This document shows, in pieces, positions 31,268-43,114 of a DNA stretch of 64,000 nucleotides. Location: NCBI GenBank assembly GCA_003868215.1, contig QWDQ01000066.1, positions 61,147 to 125,146 on the forward strand, read 5' to 3'. Under the pieces are notes generated by a model, which made no database searches, was not told the origin of the DNA, and saw nothing but the letters and a program-made list of their open reading frames with translations. The DNA comes from Pseudophaeomoniella oleicola (lineage: Eukaryota; Ascomycota; Eurotiomycetes; Phaeomoniellales; Phaeomoniellaceae). The translations under genes and the position numbers were made by a program. The stretch's first letter is position 1. Each line of letters starts with the position of its first letter.

Positions 31268-32918
31268 GGCGAGGGTCTCTTGGCTATTCTACTAACAAAA
31301 AACTGAACAGCAATTGAGGGAAAGCAATCAAATCAAGCGTCAATGATGCTATTGCTGACAGTTGTACGCAATCAATTCAAGAGTCATTGATGCGGTGCCC
31401 ATGATAGTAGAAAAGTCAAGTGGGATGGCGATGGGAAAGAAGAAAAGGAAAGGAAGAGAAAGAGAAAAATGAAGAGTGAGATGGGTATACTTATGGCTGC
31501 GTAGAGAGGGAAACGCCTGGCAGATGAAAACAAACACAATGCAAAGACTCCTCTCCCGTCCACTGGGCAACGAACGGGGTAGGAAGCATTGTCGTTGTCG
31601 CTGTCGAGGAGAGTTTCGTTGGCGGCAAAGTATGTTGGTAGGTAAGTGAACATCATAGGGATCTGGGGGGTTCCAGTGAAGGGTGGGCAGGAACGCGTTA
31701 TAAGGACCACTTAGGCGATCGTCACTGAACTTTCAACCAGAGGATCTGATACCAACACCCATAAGCTGAACTGTATGTTCCGTTGCATTAGCTGTCTGCT
31801 TATTCAATGCCCCCTATGCCCCCTATGCCCCCTATGCTTCCAATATGTCTTGCTTAACAATCGACACCTAGTGCGCCTTGACGAGACCTCTGGACAGCTC
31901 GGAAGCTGCACCCGCATGACATGACATTGCCCCTGACAACTGAGTCTGCCTCCAGAGAGCGCTCCTCTCATCCAAACCTAGGCATACGTATCCGCGTCAA
32001 TAGGAACCAGATCCCATCTACGTACACCATTTGCTAGGGCAACGATCAACGAGTAGGTCAATGTTCCATTGTCCCCCAGGGAACCCGATGGAGAGTTCGC
32101 AACGAGAACGACTTGATGGAGCAGTGTTCGCAACGTAGGTGGAGACACAAGAGGATCGATCAACAGCGCAATGGCAAGTAAAGAGATGCAGGATAGAGAA
32201 GGAGATTGCAGTTGACTAAGTTGTAAGGGAAAAATCAATGGAGGATCAAAGAATGCAAAAAGAAAAAAAGGTCTGCAGCGCATGCATTTACAAATCAGAG
32301 AGATATAGAGATAAGGAGTCATAGTGAGAATTGTTGCAATGGTAAAGACTTAGATCAGAGGCCTGCCCATCCAGCGATAATTTTAGGCGTAGCCGCGTAG
32401 TAAGTCCCCCAAAGCCTTACCTGTACTCACTGTACTAGGCACCCCCGGATTAATACTCCGAGAAGTCTGCGATGCTTGTAGAAGATGATTAACGAGAAGA
32501 AGAGACAAGTTCTGATATATTAATATTCATCCTCAGGAGACGTCTCATGTCATGATACGAGGATATCCAAGGTGAAGTTGGAAATAACTTTTGTTACACA
32601 GTCGATGGCTTGCATGATGCGAGCACTAATCCCTGATTCGGTAATTCTCCGATTGGGATAGATGAGACCCTTGTGTGCCTGATATTTGACACGTTGTTAT
32701 GCTTCTTACGCTTATAACGGACGGAATTCTATAGTGACTAGGTGCCCATCAATGGTCAACAATGATAGCTCAGATATTGCTGAACGCTTCTGGCGACTTC
32801 GCATTGGGGTCTAGACACCTTACTAAACCTGTCTATATAACCCATCCTGACTGTATGTCTATATCCATTCTATCTAGCAAGCGCTATGTATATCTATGTC
32901 CATCCTATTTAACAAGCG
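31268..32918. other. Intergenic, no gene recognised
   Basis: 1.65 kb without a convincing gene. Minus-strand frames at 31384-31710 and 31978-32322 are low-complexity (Phe/Ser/Leu from CT-rich DNA) and lack motifs. A 9-bp tandem repeat lies at 31807-31833. Confidence 0.5.
31807..31833. repeat. 9-bp tandem repeat ATGCCCCCT x3
   Basis: Three exact copies are followed by a partial fourth. Non-coding. Confidence 0.75.
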
Positions 32919-34837
32919 TCACTCTTCGTTTTGTAAAAGGGGACGTATCTCGTCCTCATCTTCCTCCTGGCGTGGTGTCCATCCGGTCCCTGCTTGGACT
33001 ACAAAGGAGACAAGTGCCAACACACATCCGGCCAAAAACAACGTACTAATCGCTGTGGCGTACGAGTGCCGTGCGACCTCCCGTTGCTCTCCGTGCAAAC
33101 TCCGAGCGAGTACTGGGCTACCGAGAAGTTGACGGATCAGTAACTTCTTCCCTGCGAATTCATGTCCTTCAAACCCTGTTTCCAGGCTCCTCCTGAGCAC
33201 TCTTCCAAAGATGCCGCCTCCAATCGATGATCCAAAACTGCCAGCAAAGCCTCGGAACATCGCAGTAAGTGATGTGATGATAGAGTGGACCTTAGGGTCG
33301 GTCATGTGCAGAATGTGAGCATAAGAATAGTTAAGTGCAGCACCTGCGATGAGGCCGTTGATAAAAGCGACGAGAACATAGGGCCCCGTCGTTGGATGAG
33401 CCGTCGATATCCGAGAGAAAACGAGCATACAAACGGATAGGCAGGCATATGTGATTAAGGTGGGCCTATAACCATCAGTAACGACTCGTTGAGATGCTTG
33501 GAGACCTACAGATAATAGCTGCCGCCTCTGCGGATGTGAAACAAACCCACAGCGAGCCCTCCAACAGCGAATCCGCCGTTCGTGGGAACAAGTATCAAGC
33601 CTGCGGTGGTGGGGGCCCATCCCCGTACTGCGATTTGGAAGACCGGTGTATAGAAAAGAACTGACCAACGACTCATCATGAACCCGAGAGAAGAGAGACA
33701 GGTGAGAGCCACAGCCCTCGACTTCATGACCTCCACTGGGATGATTGGTTCGTTGGCGATTCGGGCCTCGGTGAACAGGAATGCCCCGAACGCAACGAAC
33801 GAGATGACGAGGGTCCGATAATTAACCACATTAGCCGCTAGCGAGTAAAGCAAAAGTACGATGAAGGTTGACTGAATGATGTTAGCAAACGCAATCGGTC
33901 GGTCGGATGCAATCCTACCAATGTAGCAACCCCTAGATAGTCAATTCGCTTGAACCCTTCCAAGATCGGTTGATTGGCATTATCGTGCTCTGATCCAGAC
34001 TTTGGAGCTATGGTGAAAATCACAATTCCTGCGACCAGGCCAAGAGGTATCTGAAGATAGAACACAGAACGCTGGATCTCCTGTTAGATATTGATTTGAC
34101 GAGCAAGACACTCTCCTTACCCATCCGATGGCTGCCTCCAGAGCACCCGCAATGACGGCACCCGAGGCAACTCCCACTGTATAGCCAGAGTTAACAAGAG
34201 CGACAAAGAGGCCTCTCCTCTTCTTGCTGACAAGCTCTATCACAAAGATCGTAGCGACGCCATAGACGAAGGCACCGCCAATGCCAGCCACGACTCTACC
34301 AACCAGAAACAAAGGGAAGGTCGGGGCGAATGCAGTCATAGCTGCACCGATGCTCATGACGACGCTGGCAAACAATATGCAGGACGAAGTCGCAAAGATC
34401 TTGGAAAGACGACCGCCTATGGGGGTGATACTCGAGGACGCAATCTCCGGCTCGGTCAGCTTCGTGTACATGTCGGTGACGGGTGGTGACTTACCAGATA
34501 CGACGATACTAGCCAGCTGACATTGGAGTATGCATCCAAATCTTTGACTATCGAAGATGAAACGGTCGTCAACATAGAGACATTGCTAGCTGTCCGCCTT
34601 GGTTAGCAGGCAGTCCATTCGATGTAAGGTTGCGATCCGAATCAAACCCGTACCTTGCAGAAATATCAAAACACCCAGGCATACGCCTATACCGATTCCA
34701 CGAATTATGCTGATGCTAGGTCCTTCGGCTTCTTCATCCTTGTGGCTGATATACGTTGTGCTGCTGTTTGCCTCTTCCAGGGCCGCATCCGAGGACGTTG
34801 GAGGCAAAGCCCCATTACCATCTGCATTGATAGTCAT
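32919..34837 (-). CDS. MFS transporter (14-helix, vacuolar amino-acid-transporter-like)
   Basis: Six exons (34837-34654, 34589-34495, 34444-34121, 34080-33919, 33871-33510, 33465-32919) join in phase across introns of 64, 50, 40, 47 and 44 nt, giving 557 aa. Hydrophobic helices run throughout. Landmarks are SWLVSSYL, ITPIGGRLSKIF (motif A region), VGRVVAGIGGAFVYGV, RRGLFVALVNSGYTVG, YSYAHILHMTDPKVHS and SSIGGGIFGRVL, with a short acidic C-tail RPLLQNEE. The size and C-terminal tail resemble DHA2-type 14-TM carriers such as vacuolar basic amino acid transporters, but the substrate cannot be told. The first residues are hydrophilic. The 40-nt intron is close to the lower limit for splicing, so that junction is the least sure. 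Confidence 0.88.
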
Positions 34838-35639
34838 GGCGATTTCCTGTCTCTCAATCTCTTTAATTGCATGCACCTTGTAGATTACTCGAGTCTGCCA
34901 TACTAATGGTGCTGATTTGACCCGGAGGCTGCTCTACAACGCATGATAGATCGTGGATCACTCCGGGTCGTGTCCGAAGATATGGATTTATAATCAGCGC
35001 CGGACAGTTATTATCCCATGGGGCTTAATTAATTATTCCGAACACATAGACTTGACAACAAAGAATCATCTATTGTAAACAGTCACAACGAACCTGCGAT
35101 AAATTTCACTGATCAAGGACCAGTGAAACCATCAACATGCGACTGCTGTAACTGTAAATATCTCCTTCCGAAGAGAGAAGCCAAATGTATGATCATTTGT
35201 CCAGGATCTTCAATAGTAAACAACGTACTACCGCCTCGGAGAAGAGAATCGTAGCATCAGGATGTGAGATGCAAATCATGACCTGTGGCAGAAAATACAC
35301 ATATACAGGCAACCTTCGGTACCTAGAAAGATGACGTTACCGTGGTTGTATCATCCAACGCTCATGCCAGGAGCTCAACAGGGGATCTGAGCCCCCCTCT
35401 ACAAGGGAAGCGAAAGGCCGAGAAATCATCATATTTAGATTCACACGAGTCACCGCAAGATCCCCAGTGCCAGTGTGAGAGACAGTAGACATATTTGAGC
35501 ATGCGATCTTGACATATGAGCGTATCCTCATTTCGAAAAAGCTATAGCCTCACTGTAGAAAACATACAAGCCCAACGGTAGCTTTTCATATCCCAACTCG
35601 AGTGCTAGACAACAAATGTGACGACATCCCCTCAAAATT
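34838..35639. other. Intergenic, nothing recognised
   Basis: 800 bp lie between the MFS start and the 3' end of the zinc-finger gene. AT-rich patches are present and no gene is seen. It should hold the MFS promoter. Confidence 0.5.
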
Positions 35640-36941
35640 TCACGCTTCCCCAACGACCATTGCATTGTCCTTTGCCGGAGACTTATCCTTTTCTCCAGTC
35701 GCATTTTCCGTAGGGTAGCCTTCCTTCGCCACAATCTCGTCCAGTAGAGCGTCTGTTTGCCGCCAAGCAAGTTTCCTGATAAGATCAGACATCTCATCCA
35801 CGGCAGTCGAAGATAAGTCCGCAGTGCGCTTTTTAGGCAAGCTCAAGCCATCTAGCAGATCCGGTGCGTCGCTTACCAGCCCGTTGAGTTCCTTCTGAAG
35901 AGACTGAGCTTCTTTCTCGGCCCAATATATCTGTCTTCTGAGCAAGCGATAGAGTTGTGAGGGTGGTAATGACAATTCATACTCCGTTGACATTGATTTG
36001 AGCTCATTTGGATAGTAGTCTGCTGGAACCGGTACTTCGAATGGCATCGAGTCGATGTCAACAACGTCTGCTGACGAAGTATGCGCTCCGTTTACAGTCT
36101 CTGATGAGGGTAGCGGAGGAAGATCACCGGGACCCAGACCAGGTCTTGTGCCTTTTTCTTTCCCTCCACCAAATACCAATTTTATTCTTTTGAGATTACC
36201 GTTTCCACCCACTCCGGCCCCCAGGGGTCCACCGGTATGGTTCTTGGGGACTGGATCACTTGGTCGCAAAGCTTCGGTCTCGTGAACTGTTCTCATGTGC
36301 TTAGCAAGAGCGTCACTCCGCGTAAAGCTCCGGTCGCATTCAGGTAATGCGCAATAAAATGGCTTCTCTTTGGTGTGACTTCTCATATGTGCCCTCAAAG
36401 CGTACCCAGAAGCCTGCGCTTGCCCCTTCCTTGGACAATCCACCCATTCACAAGAGTACTTCTTTTGACGATGCGGCATGTGCACGTCATGTAGATGTGA
36501 AACGAGTGCATCCATATCTCCAAGGTCTCCCGCCGAGCACCCTGTCCATCTGCAGACGGTAACCTGCTCGCCGCCGCCTATTCCACCATCTTCATCATCT
36601 TTCGCACCGCCAGCAGGATGCCCAGAAGGCGACTCTGGGACATCTGCTGATGAGTCGCTGGATATAGAATCGACGGGCGACGTCGCTCTCACGAAAGGTA
36701 ACGTTTCATCATCGGCTCCGGTAGCTACTGACAAGGGGGTACCCGCTGCCCTATCAATGCGACGGCGTTTCGAAGGATGCATGCTGTGATGTACTGGCGT
36801 GGATACCGAAGGAGAGTCGACGGATATCGTGTCATCCCTTGAGCGCGCGTTTGGCGGTAGGTCGTCATCTTCTGCTCCGCTGAAATCGTCGGATGCAATA
36901 GATGACAGAGGCGAGCCTGGAGATTCATCGTCTGAAGCCAT
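35640..36941 (-). CDS. C2H2 zinc-finger protein, Iec1-type (INO80 complex)
   Basis: A single 433-aa frame starts at ATG 36941 (MASDDESPG). The N-terminal 125 residues are acidic and Ser-rich. A cluster of C2H2 fingers follows: VCRWTGC..HLHDVH, YSCEWVDCPR..HMRSH and FYCALPECDRSFTRSD..HMRTVH. After a Gly-rich linker, a helical region (YELSLPPSQLYRLLRRQIY and on) completes the protein. The finger set KYSCEWVDC-RKGQ-QASGYALRAH is characteristic of the fission-yeast Iec1 group, a fungal INO80 chromatin-remodelling subunit. Assignment rests on remembered similarity of this block and is an inference; a general transcription factor is the alternative. Confidence 0.85.
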   Translation of the reverse strand: MASDDESPGSPLSSIASDDFSGAEDDDLPPNARSRDDTISVDSPSVSTPVHHSMHPSKRRRIDRAAGTPLSVATGADDETLPFVRATSPVDSISSDSSADVPESPSGHPAGGAKDDEDGGIGGGEQVTVCRWTGCSAGDLGDMDALVSHLHDVHMPHRQKKYSCEWVDCPRKGQAQASGYALRAHMRSHTKEKPFYCALPECDRSFTRSDALAKHMRTVHETEALRPSDPVPKNHTGGPLGAGVGGNGNLKRIKLVFGGGKEKGTRPGLGPGDLPPLPSSETVNGAHTSSADVVDIDSMPFEVPVPADYYPNELKSMSTEYELSLPPSQLYRLLRRQIYWAEKEAQSLQKELNGLVSDAPDLLDGLSLPKKRTADLSSTAVDEMSDLIRKLAWRQTDALLDEIVAKEGYPTENATGEKDKSPAKDNAMVVGEA

Positions 36942-37946
36942 TTTACACAAATCAGAGTTCGGACAGTCTTGATGTGTGCTCAGGCTGTATATTTCACCGA
37001 GAGAGCTGAATAAAAGAGCCCGACACCCGAAGTGAATGTTTGTAGTGTGTTAGTTCAAGTAAATGTTAGTTGAGGGATCGACAAATAACTTCTTGGTGAA
37101 GCTTTGGGTAATGCGACATGTCCCCAAATCGATCATCATGACGCCAAGCCCCAACGCATCTGCAGCTTTCCCGGCTAAAGTTAGGGTGCTGAGGCTCATA
37201 TATATATATGTGTAAAACAATATGTGGTCTCGAGCTCAGGAGGCGTGGGATATTTTCAAGAAAGGATCAAGTGATAGATGCTAGGTTGGGATATGATCCC
37301 AAAGCCAGAAAGTTTCTAAGATCATATGGGATATAGGAAACGATCTACCCTGGGCAGGTAGATATGTAGTACCTATTCATATACGATGAGAAGTATACAT
37401 GACTTGTCCTACAATGACTTGACGCTCGCACGCCGCCCTCCCGCCCCCGAACCTGTTCACTTCCGACCAAGAATGGACTATGCATGCATCTTGCATCCAC
37501 ATGCCGCTTTACACATCCAACTCATCCATCGGTCGAGAGCGACACCATTAAACATACAGACCGTTATGATCCTAATGATCAGGCGTAGAAAGTGACGGTC
37601 TACACTGCAGAAGATGCTCAGGGGTCTGGTTCGAACAAAAGACTGACCATAGTTCATGGGGTTGGCGACCCGTGGCCCTTCCCTGGTGGCAGGAGATATC
37701 AAGGCAGAAAGATCATGATGCCATATATGACTCATATGTGAGAGCTTGATTGACAGCTTTTAGGACGGAAACACAAGCCGTTGCTAATAATTTCATCCGT
37801 TGGTCCTCCACCACGCCTGTAGACATACCGAATACGTTTCATGTTCTTGGGCATGAGAATGTGACACGTCGGCTTGATCCCAAACCTCTTGGACGTTGTT
37901 CATATGGACGGAGGATCATAGACAATGACAGTAGCGAATGCCTTGA
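36942..37946. other. Intergenic, nothing recognised
   Basis: 1 kb lies between the zinc-finger start and the DHX35 stop, including a short (TA)n tract near 37200. Small frames at 37386 and 37750 have no motif. Confidence 0.5.
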
Positions 37947-40020
37947 TTACTTTGACATTTGGTAGTAGTCTGGAGCATATTCCATGAGCCAATTTTTCTC
38001 GATTTTCGAGATATCCCGGATGTATGTCTTTTCTCCCGTTTGGAGGATCTCATTGAATATCACCCAGTCGGCCCTCCTGTTGAACATCAACGATGTAGGA
38101 TGAGCATACAAGGTTAGACCTCCGCTCAACGTATTGAAAGTTCCATCGGGTTGCATCTTTGCTGCATGGGCAAAATATCCCGTCGTCAAGCAACGCCGGA
38201 TCTGTTCAGGTTTATTCTCAAGTGCAGTAATTGATGCATCGTGGCCTGATAAAGTCTCATCTGTGTTGATTCCGAGACGCTCAAGGTACCGCTTCAACTG
38301 CCCGCGGATCGATACCGCGCGTGACATTGACTTGAAGTTCAACCGATGATTGCGGCACCATCCTGCATCCTTTTTGCCCTTTGTGACGAAGGCTTGATAG
38401 ACGTTGAGCAGAGTTAGATGATCACCCTCCTCTACTGCGAATTTCCTTCTGGCTGATTCCGTCGCTCTCCGCTCATCATCATGTGAGAACCATACGGTTC
38501 CTTGCAGGCTCACCATCGCAGCGATGGACAAAACCTCGCTCAAACATCCAAATGAAGGTGCAGTGAGGAGAACCTTTGCCATCATAGGGTCAACTGCCAA
38601 TTCGGCCATTCTGGTTCCCAGAGGTCGCGTCAGCTTGGCATAATCGTCTACGGCTCCTAGAGAGTAGAGTAGCTCAAGAGCGCGAATCACTAGCTGTGCA
38701 GGAGGAGGTGTCAGAAAGTCGAATCGGACGATGTTGTCGATACCAAGCGCCTTGAGTTGTAGAATTACCGGCGCTAGGTTTGATCTTTGGATTTCCGGAA
38801 CAGTGGCAGCTGGCAATTCGTCGTAGGCCTTTTCCGTATACAGTCGAAAACATTTCCCAGGCCTTGTTCTTCCTGCTCGACCAGCTCTTTGCTGCGCTGA
38901 GGCCTTTGAGATAGGCGTAGCAGTGAGCGTATCAACGCCAGTGTTTGGGTTGTACGCTCGGAGCTTAGCAAATCCACAGTCTATGACATAGACGATACCA
39001 TCGATAGTCACGGAAGCTTCGGCAATGTTTGTTGAAATTATTACTTTACGTGTGTTGTCGGCTGCTGGCTCGAACACGTACATCTGTTCTTCTGTGGTTA
39101 AGCCTGCATATAGAGGCAAAGGCTGGAGTGCTTGCCCTTTGGGGTGCAAATTAACTGCCCTGTCTGAAATCATCTGGATAACAGTCTCGATTTCCTCCCT
39201 TCCGGTGAGAAACATTAGAATATCTCCATCCGCCTCTTCGGAATGCATCTGGAAGACAGTGTTCACGGCCTTCTCTACATAATCATCTGCTGGCTCCTCG
39301 AGATAAAGTACATCGACAGGATAAGAACGCCCTTCAATGCTCACAATTCGTCCCACTGACGAGTCGTCTCTGGTAGATTGCTTGGATGACGGAGTCGTGG
39401 GATTTGGGCTGAAAAAGGTCAAGAAGTCCTGTGCTTGTAATGTGGCGCTGCTGACAACAATGCGTAATTCCGAGCGTCTTTTCATGATCTTCTTCAGGAC
39501 TCCAAGTAGTATGTCAGTGCTCAGTGACCGCTCATGAGCTTCATCCACCATGATTACCGAATACCGCGACAACAAGGGGTCGACAAGAGCCTCGCGAAGC
39601 AGCATACCATCCGTGAGGAATTTAATCCGGGTCTTGGATGACGTTAGGTCCTCGAAGCGAATCGAGTAGCCTACCTCCTCACCGACATTGCAACGCAATT
39701 CCTCGGCAACCCGAGCAGCTACTGTTGTTGCTGCTACCCTCCGCGGCTTGTGAATGTTAGCTATCTCCATGCACGTGATCTCATGGGCTGAGCAAGTCAC
39801 TTACTTGAGTGACAGCTACCACTTTGCCGTCCGAAGCCCATCCTGCATTGTAGAGATATTGCGGGAGTTGCGTTGTCTTCCCGCTGCCTGTCTGCCCGAC
39901 CAGGATTGTGACGGCGTGAGTATCAATGGTGTATAGGAGGTTCTCCTTCCACCTAGATATTGGTAATAAGCCAGGAGGCTTATGTAAAGACACGGGAATA
40001 GAGATATCGAGCTCAGCCAT
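37947..40020 (-). CDS. DEAH-box RNA helicase, DHX35-type
   Basis: Exons 40020-39805 and 39746-37947 join in phase 0 across a 58-nt intron (GTAAGT..GCTAAC..CACAAG), giving 671 aa. Helicase motifs are complete: [14 protein letters not shown] (I), [10 protein letters not shown] (Ia, right after the junction), [14 protein letters not shown] in [10 protein letters not shown] (II), SSATL (III), [13 protein letters not shown] (V) and QQRAGRAGR (VI). Winged-helix, ratchet and OB-fold regions follow. The lack of a long N-terminal RS or S1 domain and the overall length match DHX35, a spliceosome-associated helicase found in filamentous fungi but absent from budding yeast. The gene is divergent from RIX7. 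Confidence 0.93.
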
Positions 40021-40675
40021 TGAGGTCACCGCGGTGCTCTAGTTTTCACGCCGTCCAGTGAAGAGCGCAGCTCGCGTCAAATATAGGGCCAACTTCTATA
40101 TGTTGTCAAGTGGTCATCTTAGGAGTTGAAAATAGTCTTTAAAAGGGCCGAAATGTTGACAAATGTCATAAGTAGCCATGAAGCAACACTGAATAACCAA
40201 CGATCTGCCTTTTGCTTTGCTATGCAGGGATGGAGGAGGTCGAATCTCTCAAGCGAGCGGTACTGTATGCCTCGAGATTATAAACCAAGATAATTCGTCC
40301 TATGAGAGGATCGTGAAACTGCTAGCCCGAAGCCCTTTACGCCCAGGCCCCATACCTCACTATCTGAGGAAAGCTTTCATATCAACACTGGTCTTCCTGG
40401 CTGACAATTCGTTGCGATATCCCGGTCGAAGAAATGCCCCACAAAGTCTGCCTTATCGATAAGTCCGGAAAAAAGTTTGGACCAGATCAGACCGCTTTGG
40501 CTAGGAACGCTATTATATACAGATATTTGATGCGCCTTTTGGAGTAGATACAGTTTCGACCAACAGCGCATGTTCTACCTGGATCAGCCCTGTAGTAGTT
40601 CGTTGACCGCAGGACTCCTGTCTCAGTGCACTTCGAAGTTCATGTTCGTGGCTGTTGACGATCTGCTGGCAGGAG
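40021..40675. promoter_or_regulatory. Divergent promoter region of DHX35 and RIX7
   Basis: 655 bp lie between outward-facing starts of two RNA-biogenesis genes. A small plus-strand frame at 40217-40462 has no motif. No element assigned. Confidence 0.45.
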
Positions 40676-42974
40676 ATGCCTCCGAGATTCAATAAAGGTC
40701 GCCCAACTTTAAGCGCAGGGCTTGACCGAGAGGTCTGCATCAATCCCCATGCGGCTACTAACCTCCTTGTTAACCAAGTAGTAGGTATACCAGGTTATTC
40801 GCAAGATAGTCGACCAGCGTCTGCAATACGATTCCGAGCCTCCGCGCCTATCGTTTGCATCAGTCTATGATGAGATCAAGAGGTCCAATTCGAGTCTGAA
40901 TAGGAAGAATAAGCGGTTATTGGAAGATAGCATTGAAAGAGTGCTGGAAATTATACAACAGGAGAATGGAGATGATGACGACCCTTTTGTTAACGAAGCA
41001 ATTGAGGAAGAGCCAAGAGGGCCGATAGAAAAGCCACCATCAAACGCATTGAATCGCAGTCTTGTTGGAATGTGGAATACCTCATCGCCTAAGCCTGCCG
41101 CTCGCCCTGGCACTGCAACCGAATACGATCCTCTAGAAGGTGCACAACATGGGGCAAGCAAGAAGAGGCAACCAAATGGCGAACCGCTGAGCAAAAAGCG
41201 TAAAGCAGCTCCGTCCATTGACAGGTCGCCACCCACGCATGTCTCTTTGGCGGACCTGGGAGGTGTAGACAACATCATCCAGCAGCTAGAAGATCTGATT
41301 GTCCTGCCGATGACGCGACCCCAGATATACGAAGCCTCCAAAGTACAACCGCCACGTGGAATTCTGTTACATGGACCTCCAGGGTGTGGTAAAACTATGA
41401 TATGCAACGCTTTCGCTGCAGAGCTTGGAGTCAATTTCATCAATATATCAGCACCGTCCATTGTATCAGGTATGTCCGGAGAATCAGAGAAGGCATTGCG
41501 GGATCATTTCGATGAGGCAAAGAGAGCAGCCCCGTGCTTGATGTTCATTGACGAGATTGACGCTATCACACCGAAGAGGGAGGGCGCACAGCGTGAAATG
41601 GAGAAAAGGATTGTTGCTCAGCTATTGACTTGCATGGATGACATAGCCTTGGAAAAGACAGAGGGGAAACCTGTAATTGTGCTTGCAGCAACGAACCGCC
41701 CTGACAGTCTTGATGCCGCCCTCCGTCGTGGTGGTCGTTTCGACAAAGAGATCAACATGAGCGTTCCATCAGAACCTGTTCGTGAGCAGATACTTCGCGC
41801 CTTGACCCGCGAAATGTCACTAGCCCCAGATGTAGACTTCCCGTTGCTGGCAAATCGTACGCCGGGATTCGTGGGAGCCGATTTGAACGACCTGGTATCT
41901 ACTGCTGGAGCTGCAGCTATCAAACACTATCTGGACCATCTCAAGGATACTTCGGCCTCTACTGAGATGGAAATCGAACCCACTGGACCAGAAACGGTCT
42001 CTCCGACCGTTCTATCTTTGCGCCGCCTGATTGCACACGCTAAAAGTCACATTGTAAGTGCGGAAGAGTCGGAATTACAATCACTCGTCCTTACGCACGC
42101 CGACTTCATGTCTTCACTCCCAAAAATCCAACCGTCTGCACTCCGAGAAGGATTTGCTACAGTCCCATCCACAACGTTTGAGGATATTGGAGCCCTCTCC
42201 CACATACGGCAGGAACTGCAACTCACCATAATCTCACCAATCACCCAACCCCAGCTCTACCGCTCCGTTGGTATCACCGCTCCAACTGGTCTGCTGCTTT
42301 GGGGACCACCCGGTTGCGGTAAGACGCTGCTTGCGAAAGCTGTGGCTAATGAGTCACGAGCCAACTTCATCTCCGTCAAAGGCCCCGAACTGCTCAATAA
42401 GTTTGTTGGCGAATCCGAGCGTGCCGTACGACAGGTCTTTGTGCGTGCTCGCTCCTCTATACCCTGCGTTATCTTCTTTGACGAACTTGACGCTCTGGTC
42501 CCTCGTCGTGATGACGCTCTCTCAGATGCATCTGCTCGTGTCGTCAACACTCTACTCACCGAACTCGACGGCCTTGGCTCTAAAAGAGAAGGGATCTATG
42601 TCATCGCCGCCACCAATCGACCAGATATAATTGACCCTGCAATGCTCCGCCCCGGTCGCCTTGAAACGCTGTTATATGTTGACCTACCGGGTCCAGATGA
42701 AAGGGTCGATATCCTGAGGACTCTGACTCGCAACCTGCCGATCGAATTCTCGGACGAACTTGCAGACATTGCAAGAGGGTGCGATGGCTTCAGCGGTGCG
42801 GATTTGGAGAGCCTGCTCAGGAGGGCTGGTTACAGCACTATTCGTCGAGGAGGCGCGGACGGGATCTTGATCGAAGACTGGCGAGCTGCTAGAAGTCTTG
42901 TGGCGCCCAGCGTCAAGGACATGAGGAAATATGAGAAATTAAGGAGAGATTGGAGTAGTGACGTGATTCCTTGA
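40676..42974 (+). CDS. Tandem AAA-ATPase Rix7 (NVL)
   Basis: Exons 40676-40732 and 40785-42974 join in phase 0, giving 748 aa. The 52-nt intron has an unusual donor GTCTGC but a TACTAAC branch and GTAG acceptor; the joined text ..[18 protein letters not shown].. is typical of the N-terminal helical domain. Two AAA modules follow: Walker A GPPGCGKT with LMFIDEID in D1, and GPPGCGKT with VIFFDELD in D2, each with arginine-finger segments ([20 protein letters not shown]). A basic nuclear localisation stretch ([15 protein letters not shown]) precedes D1. Rix7 strips assembly factors such as Nsa1 from pre-60S particles in the nucleolus. The long frame lacks an ATG before residue 50 or so, which is why the first exon is needed. 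Confidence 0.94.
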
Positions 42975-43114
42975 AGGAAAGGAAGATAAACCATAGCGGG
43001 CGTGTATCATCATTATATTTTGGTTTGCAAGCTACGGGGACGCTGGTAGTTGGTAGAAAAAAGCCATGATCGTAAAACACAACCATACGTAATATACAGC
43101 CATGCGACCTCATG

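Noticed and set aside
31384-31710. 108-codon minus-strand frame
   Set aside because: Phe/Ser/Leu-rich translation of a purine/pyrimidine tract with no motif.
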